From contig CALEIM010000026.1 in NCBI GenBank assembly GCA_937876395.1, forward strand, positions 1 to 51,931: a DNA stretch of 51,931 nucleotides, written 5' to 3'. This document shows positions 33,827-45,881 of the stretch, piece by piece. The stretch comes from an uncultured Wenzhouxiangella sp. (GTDB lineage: Bacteria; Pseudomonadota; Gammaproteobacteria; Xanthomonadales; Wenzhouxiangellaceae). Positions within the stretch are counted from its first letter, which is position 1; each line of letters begins with the position of its first letter. The translations under genes and the position numbers were made by a program. The notes beneath the pieces are model-generated. The model searched no databases and was not told the DNA's origin. It saw only the letters and a list, made by a program, of their open reading frames with translations.

Positions 33827-36394
33827 ATGGCCGAAATGGCACGCGAAGTACTCCAGATCAACCTGGAAGACGAAATGCGTCAATCCTATCTCGATTACGC
33901 CATGAGCGTGATCGTCGGACGGGCGCTACCGGACGTTCGGGATGGCCTCAAACCGGTCCATCGGCGCGTGCTGTTTGCCATGCATGAACTGGGCAACGAC
34001 TACAACAAGCCGTACAAGAAATCGGCCCGCGTGGTCGGTGATGTGATCGGTAAATACCATCCGCACGGGGACAGCGCCGTCTACGACACGATCGTGCGCC
34101 TCGCGCAGCCCTTTTCCATGCGCTACATGATGGTCGATGGCCAGGGCAACTTCGGCTCGATTGACGGCGATTCGGCCGCGGCCATGCGTTACACCGAAGT
34201 GCGCATGGCAAGAATTGCTCACCAGATGCTGGCCGATATCGACAAGGACACGGTCAACTTCAGCCCCAACTACGATGAATCCGAGCATGAGCCGATGGTG
34301 CTGCCGACGCGCGTGCCCAATCTGCTCATCAACGGTGCTTCGGGTATTGCCGTGGGCATGGCGACCAATATTCCGCCGCACAATCTCGGTGAAGTGATCA
34401 GTGCCCTGCTGGCGATGATTCGTGATCCCGAGATTGGTATCGATGAAATCATGGAACACCTGCCGGGGCCGGATTTTCCCACTGCAGCGATCATCAACGG
34501 CGCGGCCGGCATCCACGAGGCTTATCACACCGGCCGGGGTCGCATCTATTTGCGCGCCCGCAGCGAGATCGAGGTGGACGAAGACACCGGCCGCAGCCGG
34601 ATCGTGGTCAACGAACTGCCCTATCAGGTCAACAAGGCGCGCCTGCTGGAAAAAATTGCCGAGCTGGTCAAGACCAAGCGTCTGGAGGGTATTTCCGGGC
34701 TGCGCGATGAGTCGGACAAGGACGGCATGCGCATGGTCGTTGAGCTCAAACGTGGCGAGGTGGCCGAGGTGGTGCTCAACAACCTGTTCCAGCTCACCCA
34801 GATGCAAACGGTGTTTGGCATCAATATGGTCGCTCTGGTGGACGGCCAGCCGCGGCTGCTCAATATCCGGCAGATTCTGGCCGCATTTCTGGCCCATCGG
34901 CGGGAAATGGTCACCCGGCGCAGTCTGTATGAGCTGAGAAAATCGCGTGAGCGCGCTCATCTGCTCGAAGGCCTGACGGTTGCCATCGCCAATCTGGATG
35001 AAGTCATTGCCCTGATCAAGGCCTCAAAAACGCCGGCCGAGGCCCGCGAAGCCCTGCAGGGCAAGCGCTGGGATGCCGGAATGGTCCGGACCCTGCTCGG
35101 TCAGACCGGGGCCGAGCTGTCGCGGCCGGAAGATTTGCTGCCCGAGTATGGCTTGAGTGAGCAGGGCTACCAGCTTTCTCCGCAGCAGGCCCAGGCGATT
35201 CTCGATCTGCGCCTGCAAAAGCTGACCGGCCTGGAACAGGAAAAGCTGGCCGAGGAGTACCAGAGCATTCTGGATACGATCCGCGAGCTGATGCGCATTC
35301 TGTCCGAGCCGGACGCGCTAATGGAGGTCATTCAGGAGGAGCTGATAGCGGTGCGCGATCTGTTTGATGATCAGCGCCGTTCCGAGATCGTCCGTGATTA
35401 CCTCGACCTGACCATCGAAGATCTGATCACGCCGGAAGACGTGGTCGTTACGCTTTCGCACGCCGGCTATGCCAAGTATCAGCCGCTCGATCGCTACCGT
35501 GCCCAGAAGCGCGGTGGCCGCGGGCGATCGGCGGCGCGCACCAAGGACGAGGATTTCGTCGAACGTTTCTGGGTCACCAATACCCACGACACCCTGCTGG
35601 TATTCACCTCGGCCGGCAAGGTTTATAAAACCCGGGTGTATGAGCTGCCGCAGGCCGGTCACAGCAGCCGCGGCCGGCCGATGGTCAATCTGTTGCCGCT
35701 CGACGAGGGCGAGCGCATCAATGCGGTGCTGCCGACGCGCGAGTTTCCCGAAGACTGGTTTGTCTTTTTCGCGACCCGCGCCGGACTGGTCAAGAAAACG
35801 CCGTTGTCGGATTTTGCCAATATTCGCTCCAACGGCATCTGGGCGGTGCGGCTTGACGAGGGTGATGAGCTGATCGACGTCGCCTTTACCGAAGGAACGC
35901 GAGATATTCTGCTGTTTTCCTCGGCGGGCAAGACCGCGCGTTTTCATGAGTCGGATGTCCGCCCGATGGGCCGCCATACGCGTGGTGTGGTTGGTATTCG
36001 TCTCAAAGCCGATCAGGAAGTCGTCTCAATGCTGGTTGTCGATGAGGGCGATGTGCTGCTGGGTACGGCCAACGGCTTTGGCAAGCGCACCGCGCTGGAA
36101 GAGTTTCCGCTTCACCGCCGCGGCGGGCAGGGCGTGATCGGCATTCAGACCGAGGGGCGCAACGGCCCGCTGGTCGCCGCCCTGGCGGTCGGCGAGGACG
36201 ATGACGTCATGCTCACGTCCAACGCCGGCACCCTGGTGCGTACCTCGGCCGCCGAGATTTCGCGTCTGGGCCGCAATACTCAGGGCGTGACCCTGATTCG
36301 CCTCGGTGACGATGAACAACTTATCGGCCTGGCGCGGGTGGAGGCCTCAGAAGATGATGACATCGACCCGCTGGACGACGCCGACATAGTCTAG
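33827..36394 (+). CDS. gyrA: DNA gyrase subunit A
   Basis: 855 residues. The breakage-reunion domain has the catalytic Tyr122 (MRYTEVR) at the same number as in E. coli. The quinolone-resistance region reads HPHGDSAVYDT with Ser83 and Asp87, the susceptible-type residues. The C-terminal beta-pinwheel contains the GyrA box (QKRGGRGRSAA), marking it as gyrase and not topoisomerase IV. The tail is acidic (EDDDIDPLDDADIV). ATG 33827 aligns the N-terminus with E. coli GyrA; AGGG lies about 10 nt upstream. A strong terminator follows 17 bp after the stop. Confidence 0.98.
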   Translation: MAEMAREVLQINLEDEMRQSYLDYAMSVIVGRALPDVRDGLKPVHRRVLFAMHELGNDYNKPYKKSARVVGDVIGKYHPHGDSAVYDTIVRLAQPFSMRYMMVDGQGNFGSIDGDSAAAMRYTEVRMARIAHQMLADIDKDTVNFSPNYDESEHEPMVLPTRVPNLLINGASGIAVGMATNIPPHNLGEVISALLAMIRDPEIGIDEIMEHLPGPDFPTAAIINGAAGIHEAYHTGRGRIYLRARSEIEVDEDTGRSRIVVNELPYQVNKARLLEKIAELVKTKRLEGISGLRDESDKDGMRMVVELKRGEVAEVVLNNLFQLTQMQTVFGINMVALVDGQPRLLNIRQILAAFLAHRREMVTRRSLYELRKSRERAHLLEGLTVAIANLDEVIALIKASKTPAEAREALQGKRWDAGMVRTLLGQTGAELSRPEDLLPEYGLSEQGYQLSPQQAQAILDLRLQKLTGLEQEKLAEEYQSILDTIRELMRILSEPDALMEVIQEELIAVRDLFDDQRRSEIVRDYLDLTIEDLITPEDVVVTLSHAGYAKYQPLDRYRAQKRGGRGRSAARTKDEDFVERFWVTNTHDTLLVFTSAGKVYKTRVYELPQAGHSSRGRPMVNLLPLDEGERINAVLPTREFPEDWFVFFATRAGLVKKTPLSDFANIRSNGIWAVRLDEGDELIDVAFTEGTRDILLFSSAGKTARFHESDVRPMGRHTRGVVGIRLKADQEVVSMLVVDEGDVLLGTANGFGKRTALEEFPLHRRGGQGVIGIQTEGRNGPLVAALAVGEDDDVMLTSNAGTLVRTSAAEISRLGRNTQGVTLIRLGDDEQLIGLARVEASEDDDIDPLDDADIV

Positions 36395-36411
36395 GTTTGC
36401 ACTTTCCAGGC

Positions 36412-36445
36412 AGTCATGGCCCGACATCCGGGCCATGACTTTCTT
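36412..36445 (+). terminator. Rho-independent terminator after gyrA
   Basis: AGTCATGGCCCG (36412-36423), loop ACATC, CGGGCCATGACT (36429-36440), then TTCTT. The 12-bp stem is perfect. It separates gyrA from the tricorn protease gene. Confidence 0.85.
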
Positions 36446-36507
36446 CACACGCAGCCGGATCGTTAACAAGCTATGATCGCCGCCTGCATCCAGGCTGGAG
36501 ATATCCT

Positions 36508-39780
<3,273 letters not shown>

Positions 39781-39801
39781 GCAATCAAAAAAACCTGAGC
39801 T

Positions 39802-39870
39802 CGGGGCCGTTCAGGCCCCGGGTAGATTCAAAAACCAGCGGGCCACGCGACACTTGTTGCGTGGCCCGCT
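39802..39870. terminator. Two hairpins between convergent tricorn gene and gcvP; the second is a bidirectional terminator
   Basis: First hairpin: CGGGGCC, GTTCA, GGCCCCG (39802-39820). Second: AGCGGGCCACGC (39837-39848) pairs perfectly with GCGTGGCCCGCT (39859-39870), with an inner GAC/GTT extension. On the plus strand GCGTTTT follows; on the minus strand GGTTTTTG follows, so it can stop transcription from both sides. Confidence 0.8.
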
Positions 39871-39875
39871 GCGTT

Positions 39876-42794
39876 TTACTCCGGATCAGCCTCGATCCAG
39901 TCTTCCATTGGCGGGCAGGAACAGATCAGGTTGCGGTCGCCCCAGACGTTGTCGACGCGGCCTACGGGAGCAAAGTATTTGCCGTGCCGAAGCGAGGGCA
40001 CCGGCCAGCCGGCCTGCTGGCGACTGTAGCCATGCGGCCAGTCGTCGCTGCCCAGCTCTTCGATCGTGTGCGGGGCATTTTTCAGCGGATTGCTGTCGCG
40101 ATCCCAATCGCCGGCGGCAATGCGGTCAATTTCGGCGCGAATGGCGATCATCGCCTGGATAAATCGCTCGATCTCCTCGAATGATTCACTTTCGGTCGGC
40201 TCGATCATCAGCGTGCCAGATACCGGCCACGACATGGTCGGGGCATGAAAACCATAGTCGATCAAGCGCTTGGCGACGTCTTCCTCGCTGATATCGGCGC
40301 TGTCTTTGAACGGGCGCAGATCGACGATGCATTCATGCGCAACGTAGCCGCTGCGACCGGTGTAGAGGATGTCGTAATAGGGGGCCAGGCGACGGGCGAT
40401 GTAGTTGGCGTTGAGCACGGCCACTTCGGTAGCACGTTTGAGCCCATCGCTGCCCATCAGGCGGATATAGACCCAGGAAATCGGCAAAATCCCGGCGCTG
40501 CCCCAGGGTGCGGCGGCGACCGGAAGATTGCTGCCGAAGTCGGGATCGAGCAGGCCGCTGCCGTGGCCGGGCAGAAAGGGAATCAGCTTCGTGCGCACGC
40601 CGATCGGGCCTACCCCCGGGCCGCCGCCGCCGTGCGGAATGCAGAAAGTCTTGTGCAGGTTCAAATGACAGACATCGGCGTAGTCGGCAATTTTGGACCA
40701 TCCGACCAAGGCGTTGAGGTTGGCTCCGTCAAGATAGACCAGGCCGCCGGCGTCACGGATCCGGTCACAGATTTCGACCACCTTCTCTTCGAAAACGCCG
40801 TGAGTTGAAGGGTAGGTGATCATCAGCGCGGCCAGACGTTCGCGATGGGTGTCGATTTTCGCGGCCAGGTCTTGCAGATCGATGTTGCCCTGCGCGTCGC
40901 ATTTGACGACCACGATATCCATGCCGGTCATCTGCGCGCTGGCCGGATTGGTGCCGTGCGCTGAAGAAGGAATCAGGCAGACGGTGCGCTCGGAATTGCC
41001 GTTGGCTTCGTGCCAGCCCTTGATGCTCAGCAAGCCGGCGTATTCACCCTGAGAGCCGGCGTTGGGCTGCAGGGAAAACGCATCGAAGCCGGTAATCTCG
41101 GCGAGCATGCCTTCGAACTCGTCGGTGAGCTGGCGATAGCCGCGCGACTGGTCTTCAGGGCAGAACGGGTGAAGTTCGGCAAATTCCGGCCAGGTGATTG
41201 GCATCATCTCGGCGGTGGCGTTGAGCTTCATCGTGCAGGAGCCGAGTGGAATCATGGCGTGCACCAGGCTCAGGTCGCGATTTTCCAGACGCTTGAGATA
41301 GCGCAGCATCTCGGTTTCGGAGTGATAGCGGCTGAAGACCGGGTGTTCGAGTATCGGGCTTTGGCGACGCAGGCTTTCTGGAATGGCGTGGAAATCGGCT
41401 GGATCGTTGCCGTCGAGCCGGGCAATCTCGTCGCTCGTCGTGCCGCGGAAAACGGCCAGCAGGGTCACGATATGGTGGCGTCGGGTCTGTTCATTGACGC
41501 TCAGGCCAAGAAAGCCGGCGCGATCAATGCGCAGATTGATGCCAGCCTGTCGGGCGCGGTCAATGATGGCCTGACGCCCGGGCTCGGCAACCCGCACGCT
41601 GAGCGTGTCGTAGTACTGGCTGTGCTCCAGTTCAAATCCGGCTTCGACCAGGCGGGTGGCCGCAATGGCCGTCAGACGATGAATCCGCTGAGCAATTTTC
41701 TTCAGCCCCTGCGGGCCGTGCCAGACGGCATAAAAGCCGGCCATGACCGCCAGCAGCGCCTGCGCGGTGCAGATATTGCTCATTGCCTTTTCGCGGCGGA
41801 TGTGCTGCTCACGCGTTTGCAGGGCCATGCGCAGCGCGGTGTTGCCGTGGCGGTCCTTGGACACGCCGATAATCCGTCCCGGTATGTTGCGACGATAGTC
41901 CTCGCGCGTGGCAATAAAGGCCGCATGGGGCCCGCCAAAGGACATCGGCACGCCGAATCGCTGGCTGTTGCCGATCACGACGTCGGCACCGGCTTCGCCG
42001 GGTGATTCGAGCACCACGAGCGCCATTGGATCAGCAGCTACGGCGACCAGCGCGCTGTTGGCATGGGCGGCCTTGACCAGCGGCTTGAGCGGCACCAGGG
42101 CACCGTCGGCACCCGGGTACTGGGTCAGAATGCCGAAACAGGGGGTGGATTTGAGCGCGGTGTGCAGGTCGGCGTGGACCTGAACGTCAATGCCGAGATG
42201 CTGGCCGCGATTGCGGACTACATCAATTGTCTGCGGCAGGCAGTTGGCATCAACCAGAAAGACGTCGCTGGCATTCTTTCGGTTGACGCGCCTGAGCATG
42301 GCCATGGCTTCGGCGGCGGCCGTGCCTTCATCCAGCAGAGAGGCGTTGGCCAGCTCCATGCCGGTCAGGTCCATGATCATCTGCTGGAAATTGAGCAGGG
42401 CCTCAAGCCGACCTTGGGAAATTTCGGCCTGGTAAGGGGTATAGGCGGTATACCAGCCCGGGTTTTCCAGCACGTTGCGCAGGATGACCGGCGGCGTGAG
42501 TGTCGGGTGATACCCCAGGCCGATCATGGAGTGATTAACCTGATTCTTTTCGGCCATGCGGCGCAACTGCTCAAGCACCCGGTCTTCGTTGTCGCTGCGC
42601 GCCAGATCGAGCGGGCCTTTGCTGCGGATCGACGGCGGCATGGTGCTCAGCATCAGCGCCTCTAGCGAGGGGCTGTCGATGGTTTTGAGCATGCGCTCAA
42701 CGTCGTTCGGGGTCGGTCCGATATGGCGCGCGACGAAGTCGTCGTGTGATTCCAGCGCGTGCAGAGGGGTGGGGCGGGTACGTTCTTCGGTCAT
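39876..42794 (-). CDS. gcvP: Glycine dehydrogenase (decarboxylating), P-protein of the glycine cleavage system
   Basis: 972 residues, the long single-chain form. It decarboxylates glycine with PLP and passes the aminomethyl group to lipoyl GcvH. The N-terminal half has FVARHIGPTPNDVERML and GYHPTLTPPVILRNVLENPGWYTAYTPYQAEISQGRLEALLNFQ-type motifs. The PLP lysine lies in NLHKTFCIPHGGGGPG (about 712). The C-terminal half has MSWPVSGTLMIEPTESE. gcvT, gcvH and a glycine riboswitch are absent; instead the start overlaps the heme O synthase stop by 4 bp. A bidirectional terminator follows. Confidence 0.97.
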   Translation of the reverse strand: MTEERTRPTPLHALESHDDFVARHIGPTPNDVERMLKTIDSPSLEALMLSTMPPSIRSKGPLDLARSDNEDRVLEQLRRMAEKNQVNHSMIGLGYHPTLTPPVILRNVLENPGWYTAYTPYQAEISQGRLEALLNFQQMIMDLTGMELANASLLDEGTAAAEAMAMLRRVNRKNASDVFLVDANCLPQTIDVVRNRGQHLGIDVQVHADLHTALKSTPCFGILTQYPGADGALVPLKPLVKAAHANSALVAVAADPMALVVLESPGEAGADVVIGNSQRFGVPMSFGGPHAAFIATREDYRRNIPGRIIGVSKDRHGNTALRMALQTREQHIRREKAMSNICTAQALLAVMAGFYAVWHGPQGLKKIAQRIHRLTAIAATRLVEAGFELEHSQYYDTLSVRVAEPGRQAIIDRARQAGINLRIDRAGFLGLSVNEQTRRHHIVTLLAVFRGTTSDEIARLDGNDPADFHAIPESLRRQSPILEHPVFSRYHSETEMLRYLKRLENRDLSLVHAMIPLGSCTMKLNATAEMMPITWPEFAELHPFCPEDQSRGYRQLTDEFEGMLAEITGFDAFSLQPNAGSQGEYAGLLSIKGWHEANGNSERTVCLIPSSAHGTNPASAQMTGMDIVVVKCDAQGNIDLQDLAAKIDTHRERLAALMITYPSTHGVFEEKVVEICDRIRDAGGLVYLDGANLNALVGWSKIADYADVCHLNLHKTFCIPHGGGGPGVGPIGVRTKLIPFLPGHGSGLLDPDFGSNLPVAAAPWGSAGILPISWVYIRLMGSDGLKRATEVAVLNANYIARRLAPYYDILYTGRSGYVAHECIVDLRPFKDSADISEEDVAKRLIDYGFHAPTMSWPVSGTLMIEPTESESFEEIERFIQAMIAIRAEIDRIAAGDWDRDSNPLKNAPHTIEELGSDDWPHGYSRQQAGWPVPSLRHGKYFAPVGRVDNVWGDRNLICSCPPMEDWIEADPE

Positions 42795-43705
42795 TGCAAC
42801 AGCAGTCCTTGCGCAGCAGGCTTGAACAAGTAGTGATCTACCAGCAAAAAGGCAAACAGGGCCATCAGATAGACCACTGAGTAGTTGAACATGTGCATCG
42901 CCAACTGCTCGTCATCGGAGCGCATGATGGCGATCGCGTAGCCAAGAAATCCAAGGTTGAGAATCATGGCGCCAACCAGATAGGCCAGGCCGCTCATGCC
43001 GGTCAGCCACGGCAGCAGCGTGACCAGGATCAGAATGATGGTGTAGAACAGAATCTGCCAGCGGGTAAAGGCCACGCCGTGGGTGACCGGCAACATGGGC
43101 ACGTCGGCCGCGGCATAGTCATGACGGCGATGAATTGCCAGGGCCCAGAAATGCGGCGGTGTCCAGACAAACACGATCAAAAACAAGATCAGGGCGTGGG
43201 CATGAATGTCGCCGGTTACGGCAACCCAGCCAAGTACCGGTGGTGCGGCGCCGGCGGCGCCTCCGATCACGATATTTTGCGGCGTTGCACGCTTCAACCA
43301 GGCGGTGTAAATAATCGCGTAGCCGATCAAGCTGAAAAAGGTCAGCACGGCGGTCAGCGGATTGACCAGAAAGTACAGGATCAGCATCGAGACAATCGCC
43401 AATGCCAGAGCGAATATCAGTGCCTGACGACGATTGAGCTGCCCGCGTGGCAGGGGTCGGTTGCGCGTTCGCGCCATGATCCGATCGGCGCGCTCATCGA
43501 GCAGATGATTGATCGCGGCAGCCGAAGAGGCGGCCATGCCGATGCCCAGCGTGCCCCAGATCAGGGCGTTGAGCGGGATCATGCCGGGTACGGAAAGCGC
43601 CATGCCGACCACGGCGGTAAACACGATCAGGGAGACCACCCGGAGCTTGCACAGGCCCAGAAAGGAGCGCATTTGCTGCCGGATTGATGCAGTTGCTGCA
43701 GTCAT
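42791..43705 (-). CDS. ctaB: Protoheme IX farnesyltransferase (heme O synthase)
   Basis: 304 residues with about 9 membrane helices, UbiA-superfamily prenyltransferase. The first Asp-rich motif appears as INHLLDERADRIMARTRNRPLP and the second region as HDYAAADVPMLPV, both typical of CtaB/CyoE. It converts heme B to heme O for heme-copper oxidases. It follows the SCO-like gene by 30 bp and overlaps gcvP by 4 bp. The heme A synthase gene (ctaA), often just before ctaB in this kind of cluster, is missing. Confidence 0.95.
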   Translation of the reverse strand: MTAATASIRQQMRSFLGLCKLRVVSLIVFTAVVGMALSVPGMIPLNALIWGTLGIGMAASSAAAINHLLDERADRIMARTRNRPLPRGQLNRRQALIFALALAIVSMLILYFLVNPLTAVLTFFSLIGYAIIYTAWLKRATPQNIVIGGAAGAAPPVLGWVAVTGDIHAHALILFLIVFVWTPPHFWALAIHRRHDYAAADVPMLPVTHGVAFTRWQILFYTIILILVTLLPWLTGMSGLAYLVGAMILNLGFLGYAIAIMRSDDEQLAMHMFNYSVVYLMALFAFLLVDHYLFKPAAQGLLLQ

Positions 43706-43735
43706 GAAATCTTTTGGGGGTATAGCGCGAACCGA

Positions 43736-44314
43736 CTATTCGGACGCATTGTGGGTCCAGCTCAGCAGGCGCGACAAATCGCGTCTCATGCCGTTGAAAT
43801 CCGCCTCGGACGGATAACTCAGTATTATATGGCCGCGCGGGTCGATGATGTAGCTGATCACGCCCTCGCCGTCGTGCGGCAGCCACTGGGACAGCACCGC
43901 ACCGGCCTGGGCTGAAACCACTCGATAATCAGCCGCCAGCTCCTGAACTTCAGCCAGCGTGTCCGCGTCGATTCGGGCTGGTGTGACCAGCATCAGGGCA
44001 ACGTCGGGTTGATGACGGTCCTGCGCCCGCCGCACCTGGCGCATCCAGTAGAGCGCCTCCAGGCAGGCTGCATCGCAGCCGACCGGCCGATAGTGGAGAA
44101 GCTGCCACTGGCCTGCCAGCACGTCACGGCTGAGCGCTTCGCCGTCGGCAGTGCTCAGATTAAACTCCGGCAGGCGCACGGGCGGCTCAATCAGCTTGCC
44201 GTAATTCTGTGTGCCGCCGGGGCGCCAGTCGACCCATTGGCTGTTGAGCCCAACGGCAATCAGAACGGGGGCGAGAAAAACCGCAAACAGTGCGATCAAG
44301 GTTGCTTTACTCAT
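43736..44314 (-). CDS. Membrane-anchored thioredoxin-like protein, SCO-like, in cytochrome oxidase assembly cluster
   Basis: 192 residues. One N-terminal helix (about 5-24) is followed by a periplasmic thioredoxin-like fold. The segment QLLHYRPVGCDAACLEALYWMRQV contains C-x-x-x-C, the copper-binding spacing of SCO proteins, and a later IIDPRGHIILSYPSEADFNG resembles the SCO end. The His ligand of true SCO proteins is not obvious. The start overlaps the SURF1 stop by 4 bp, and heme O synthase follows. It corresponds in position to the unnamed membrane protein often found between SURF1 and ctaA. Role likely in copper or redox steps of oxidase assembly. Confidence 0.75.
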   Translation of the reverse strand: MSKATLIALFAVFLAPVLIAVGLNSQWVDWRPGGTQNYGKLIEPPVRLPEFNLSTADGEALSRDVLAGQWQLLHYRPVGCDAACLEALYWMRQVRRAQDRHQPDVALMLVTPARIDADTLAEVQELAADYRVVSAQAGAVLSQWLPHDGEGVISYIIDPRGHIILSYPSEADFNGMRRDLSRLLSWTHNASE

Positions 44315-45024
44315 TTTCTACGGCTTCGCCAGGACAGTGTGATCCAGATCAGAAACACCGCCAGCGCCATCGTCAGCCATTGCCAGGCGTAGGCGCGGTG
44401 GCGGTCCGGGCCGAAAACGACCGGCTGCCAGGCATCGCCGGTCAGGTGCTGCGGATGCTGTGGGTCAAGCAGAATGATGTGCTCGCTGAGTTTGCTTCCC
44501 AAGGCTGTTTCGACCTGCTCAAGTTCAAGATAGGTCACCAGGTTCGGCCATAGCTCAGGATTCAGCGGGCCGGCTTCACCGAGTTGTACCCCGACTCGTG
44601 GCGGATCGGCAATTCGGCCGCTGATGGCCTGTGGCTCAGCGTCGGTCTCAATCGGCGGCACAGCGGCCTGGCGTGAGGGCAGGGCATGCCAGCCGCGATT
44701 GATCAGCCACAGCTGGTCAATCCCCACAGGCTTGAATGGCGTGAAAACGTGAACGCCGGCCTGACCGCCGCGAATCTGATTGTCGAGCAGGATATGCCGT
44801 TCGCTGTCGAATCGCCCGAACGTTTCAATGCTCTGGTGGGCCGTCAGCTCGCCGGCTGGTTGGCCCAGCGAAGCAGGGGCAGCGTCTTCCCAAGCCTGCA
44901 GCAGCCGGTGTTTTTCATCAGCGCGATCAAATTGCCAGTCAGCCAGCCACAGGCACAGGCCAATCACCAGCAGCGCCGCGATATGCGGCATCCAGCGGAT
45001 TATGAGAGATGCCGGGCTGTTCAT
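44311..45024 (-). CDS. SURF1 family cytochrome oxidase biogenesis protein
   Basis: 237 residues. Two membrane helices lie at the ends (about 13-28 and 212-230) with a periplasmic domain between. Conserved parts: LADWQFDRADEKHRLLQAWE, GRFDSERHILLDNQIRGGQAGVHVFTPFKP, WLINRGWHALP and WQPVVFGPDRHRAYAWQWLTMALAVFLIW. SURF1 helps place heme A in aa3-type oxidases. No ribosome-binding site is seen before the ATG; the mRNA may be leaderless, since a TATAAT at 45037-45042 (minus strand) would start transcription only a few bases upstream. Confidence 0.93.
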   Translation of the reverse strand: MNSPASLIIRWMPHIAALLVIGLCLWLADWQFDRADEKHRLLQAWEDAAPASLGQPAGELTAHQSIETFGRFDSERHILLDNQIRGGQAGVHVFTPFKPVGIDQLWLINRGWHALPSRQAAVPPIETDAEPQAISGRIADPPRVGVQLGEAGPLNPELWPNLVTYLELEQVETALGSKLSEHIILLDPQHPQHLTGDAWQPVVFGPDRHRAYAWQWLTMALAVFLIWITLSWRSRRK

Positions 45025-45035
45025 GGCCGAAGGGG

Positions 45036-45043
45036 ATTATAAT
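45036..45043. promoter_or_regulatory. Palindromic -10 between SURF1 and DUF2909 genes
   Basis: ATTATAAT reads the same on both strands and offers a perfect TATAAT in each direction (45038-45043 plus, 45037-45042 minus). No good -35 is visible on either side. For the plus strand the leader would be about 22 nt; for the minus strand it would be almost leaderless. Confidence 0.4.
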
Positions 45044-45072
45044 GCAGGATTGATTCGCCAAGGAGTGTTCCC

Positions 45073-45303
45073 TTGCTCGGCAATATCCTGATTATTGGTG
45101 CTTTTCTGGTAATTCTGTACACCCTGGCTACGAGCTTCTATTTTCTGATCAAGGACACGGGCGAGGGCGAGCGTACCGTCCGCCGCCTGAGTTGGCGAGT
45201 AGGCTTGTCGCTGGGGCTGTTGATCCTGCTGTGGATCGCATTTCAGCTTGGCTGGATCGAGCCGCAGGGCGTCAATCCGGTGCGCTACGGGTCGGGCGGC
45301 TGA
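45073..45303 (+). CDS. Twin transmembrane protein, DUF2909 family
   Basis: 76 residues with two membrane helices (about 3-26 and 43-62) joined by a charged loop (KDTGEGERTVRRLSWR). LLWIAFQLGWIEPQGVNP near the C-terminus is typical of DUF2909. The family is regularly found next to SURF1 in cytochrome oxidase clusters, as here. TTG 45073 is chosen as the start because AGGAG lies exactly 7 nt upstream. Function is not established. Confidence 0.87.
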   Translation: MLGNILIIGAFLVILYTLATSFYFLIKDTGEGERTVRRLSWRVGLSLGLLILLWIAFQLGWIEPQGVNPVRYGSGG

Positions 45304-45331
45304 TTGCTCGCCAGCCCGATTTTTCGCGATT

Positions 45332-45370
45332 CGCAATTCAGATTCGCAATTCAGATGCGCAATTCACAAT
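45332..45370. repeat. 13-bp tandem repeat, three copies
   Basis: CGCAATTCAGATT, CGCAATTCAGATG and CGCAATTCACAAT lie head to tail at 45332, 45345 and 45358. A degenerate partial unit (CGCGATT) precedes them. They lie between the convergent DUF2909 gene and pilH. Confidence 0.75.
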
Positions 45371-45372
45371 AG

Positions 45373-45400
45373 CAGGCGCGCAATCCGGATTGAGCGCCTG
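45373..45400. terminator. Near-perfect 28-bp palindrome after pilH
   Basis: CAGGCGC-G-CAATCC / GGATTG-A-GCGCCTG has one mismatch. It sits between two convergent genes and likely acts as a two-way transcription stop or mRNA end protector, though no strong U-run follows on either side. Confidence 0.5.
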
Positions 45401-45418
45401 CAGCAAAAGGTTCTGACT

Positions 45419-45784
45419 TCAGACACTCAGCGCGGTGTCGATCGCTTTCAGCAATTCCTTTTTATCCACCGGCTTGGTGATATAGGCCGATGCGCCCTGG
45501 CGCATGCCCCAGATCCGGTCAGTTTCCTGATCCTTGGTGGTCACGAAGATGACTGGAATGCCAGCCGTCGCTTCATCCTTGGCAATGCGTCGGGTGGCCT
45601 GAAACCCGTTCAGACCGGGCATTACGATGTCCATCAGGATAGCGTCGGGCCGGTGTGCCTGAGCCTGTTCAACCCCTTCTTCTCCACTGCTGGCTGTGAT
45701 GACGTCATGCCCTCCGCCCTCGACGATCTTTTGGATCGAGTACAGATGGGTCTCGGAGTCGTCAACGATCAGAATCTTGGCCAT
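45419..45784 (-). CDS. pilH: PilH-like single-domain response regulator (twitching motility)
   Basis: 121 residues, a lone receiver domain. The acidic pair is Asp8/Asp9, the phosphorylation site Asp52 (ILMDIVMPGLNGFQATRRI), and the switch residues are Thr82/Thr83 (VTTKDQETDRIWGMRQGA) and Lys104 (TKPVDKKELL). The DIVMPGLNGFQATR and TTKDQETD stretches are specific to PilH of type IV pilus chemosensory systems. No pilG, pilI, pilJ or kinase genes are next to it, so it stands alone here. An AAGGG lies about 8 nt before the ATG. Confidence 0.85.
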   Translation of the reverse strand: MAKILIVDDSETHLYSIQKIVEGGGHDVITASSGEEGVEQAQAHRPDAILMDIVMPGLNGFQATRRIAKDEATAGIPVIFVTTKDQETDRIWGMRQGASAYITKPVDKKELLKAIDTALSV

Positions 45785-45881
45785 TCCTTATCCCTTTTCT
45801 AGGCGATTATTTTAGTCACGATGACAAACTGTCATGATACCCGAAACGGCGCCGATTGATCCGGTGGCTGTCGGAGCAAAA

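Noticed and set aside
41010..42005. A 331-codon plus-strand open frame opposite gcvP
   Set aside because: Antisense to the conserved P-protein and without motifs.
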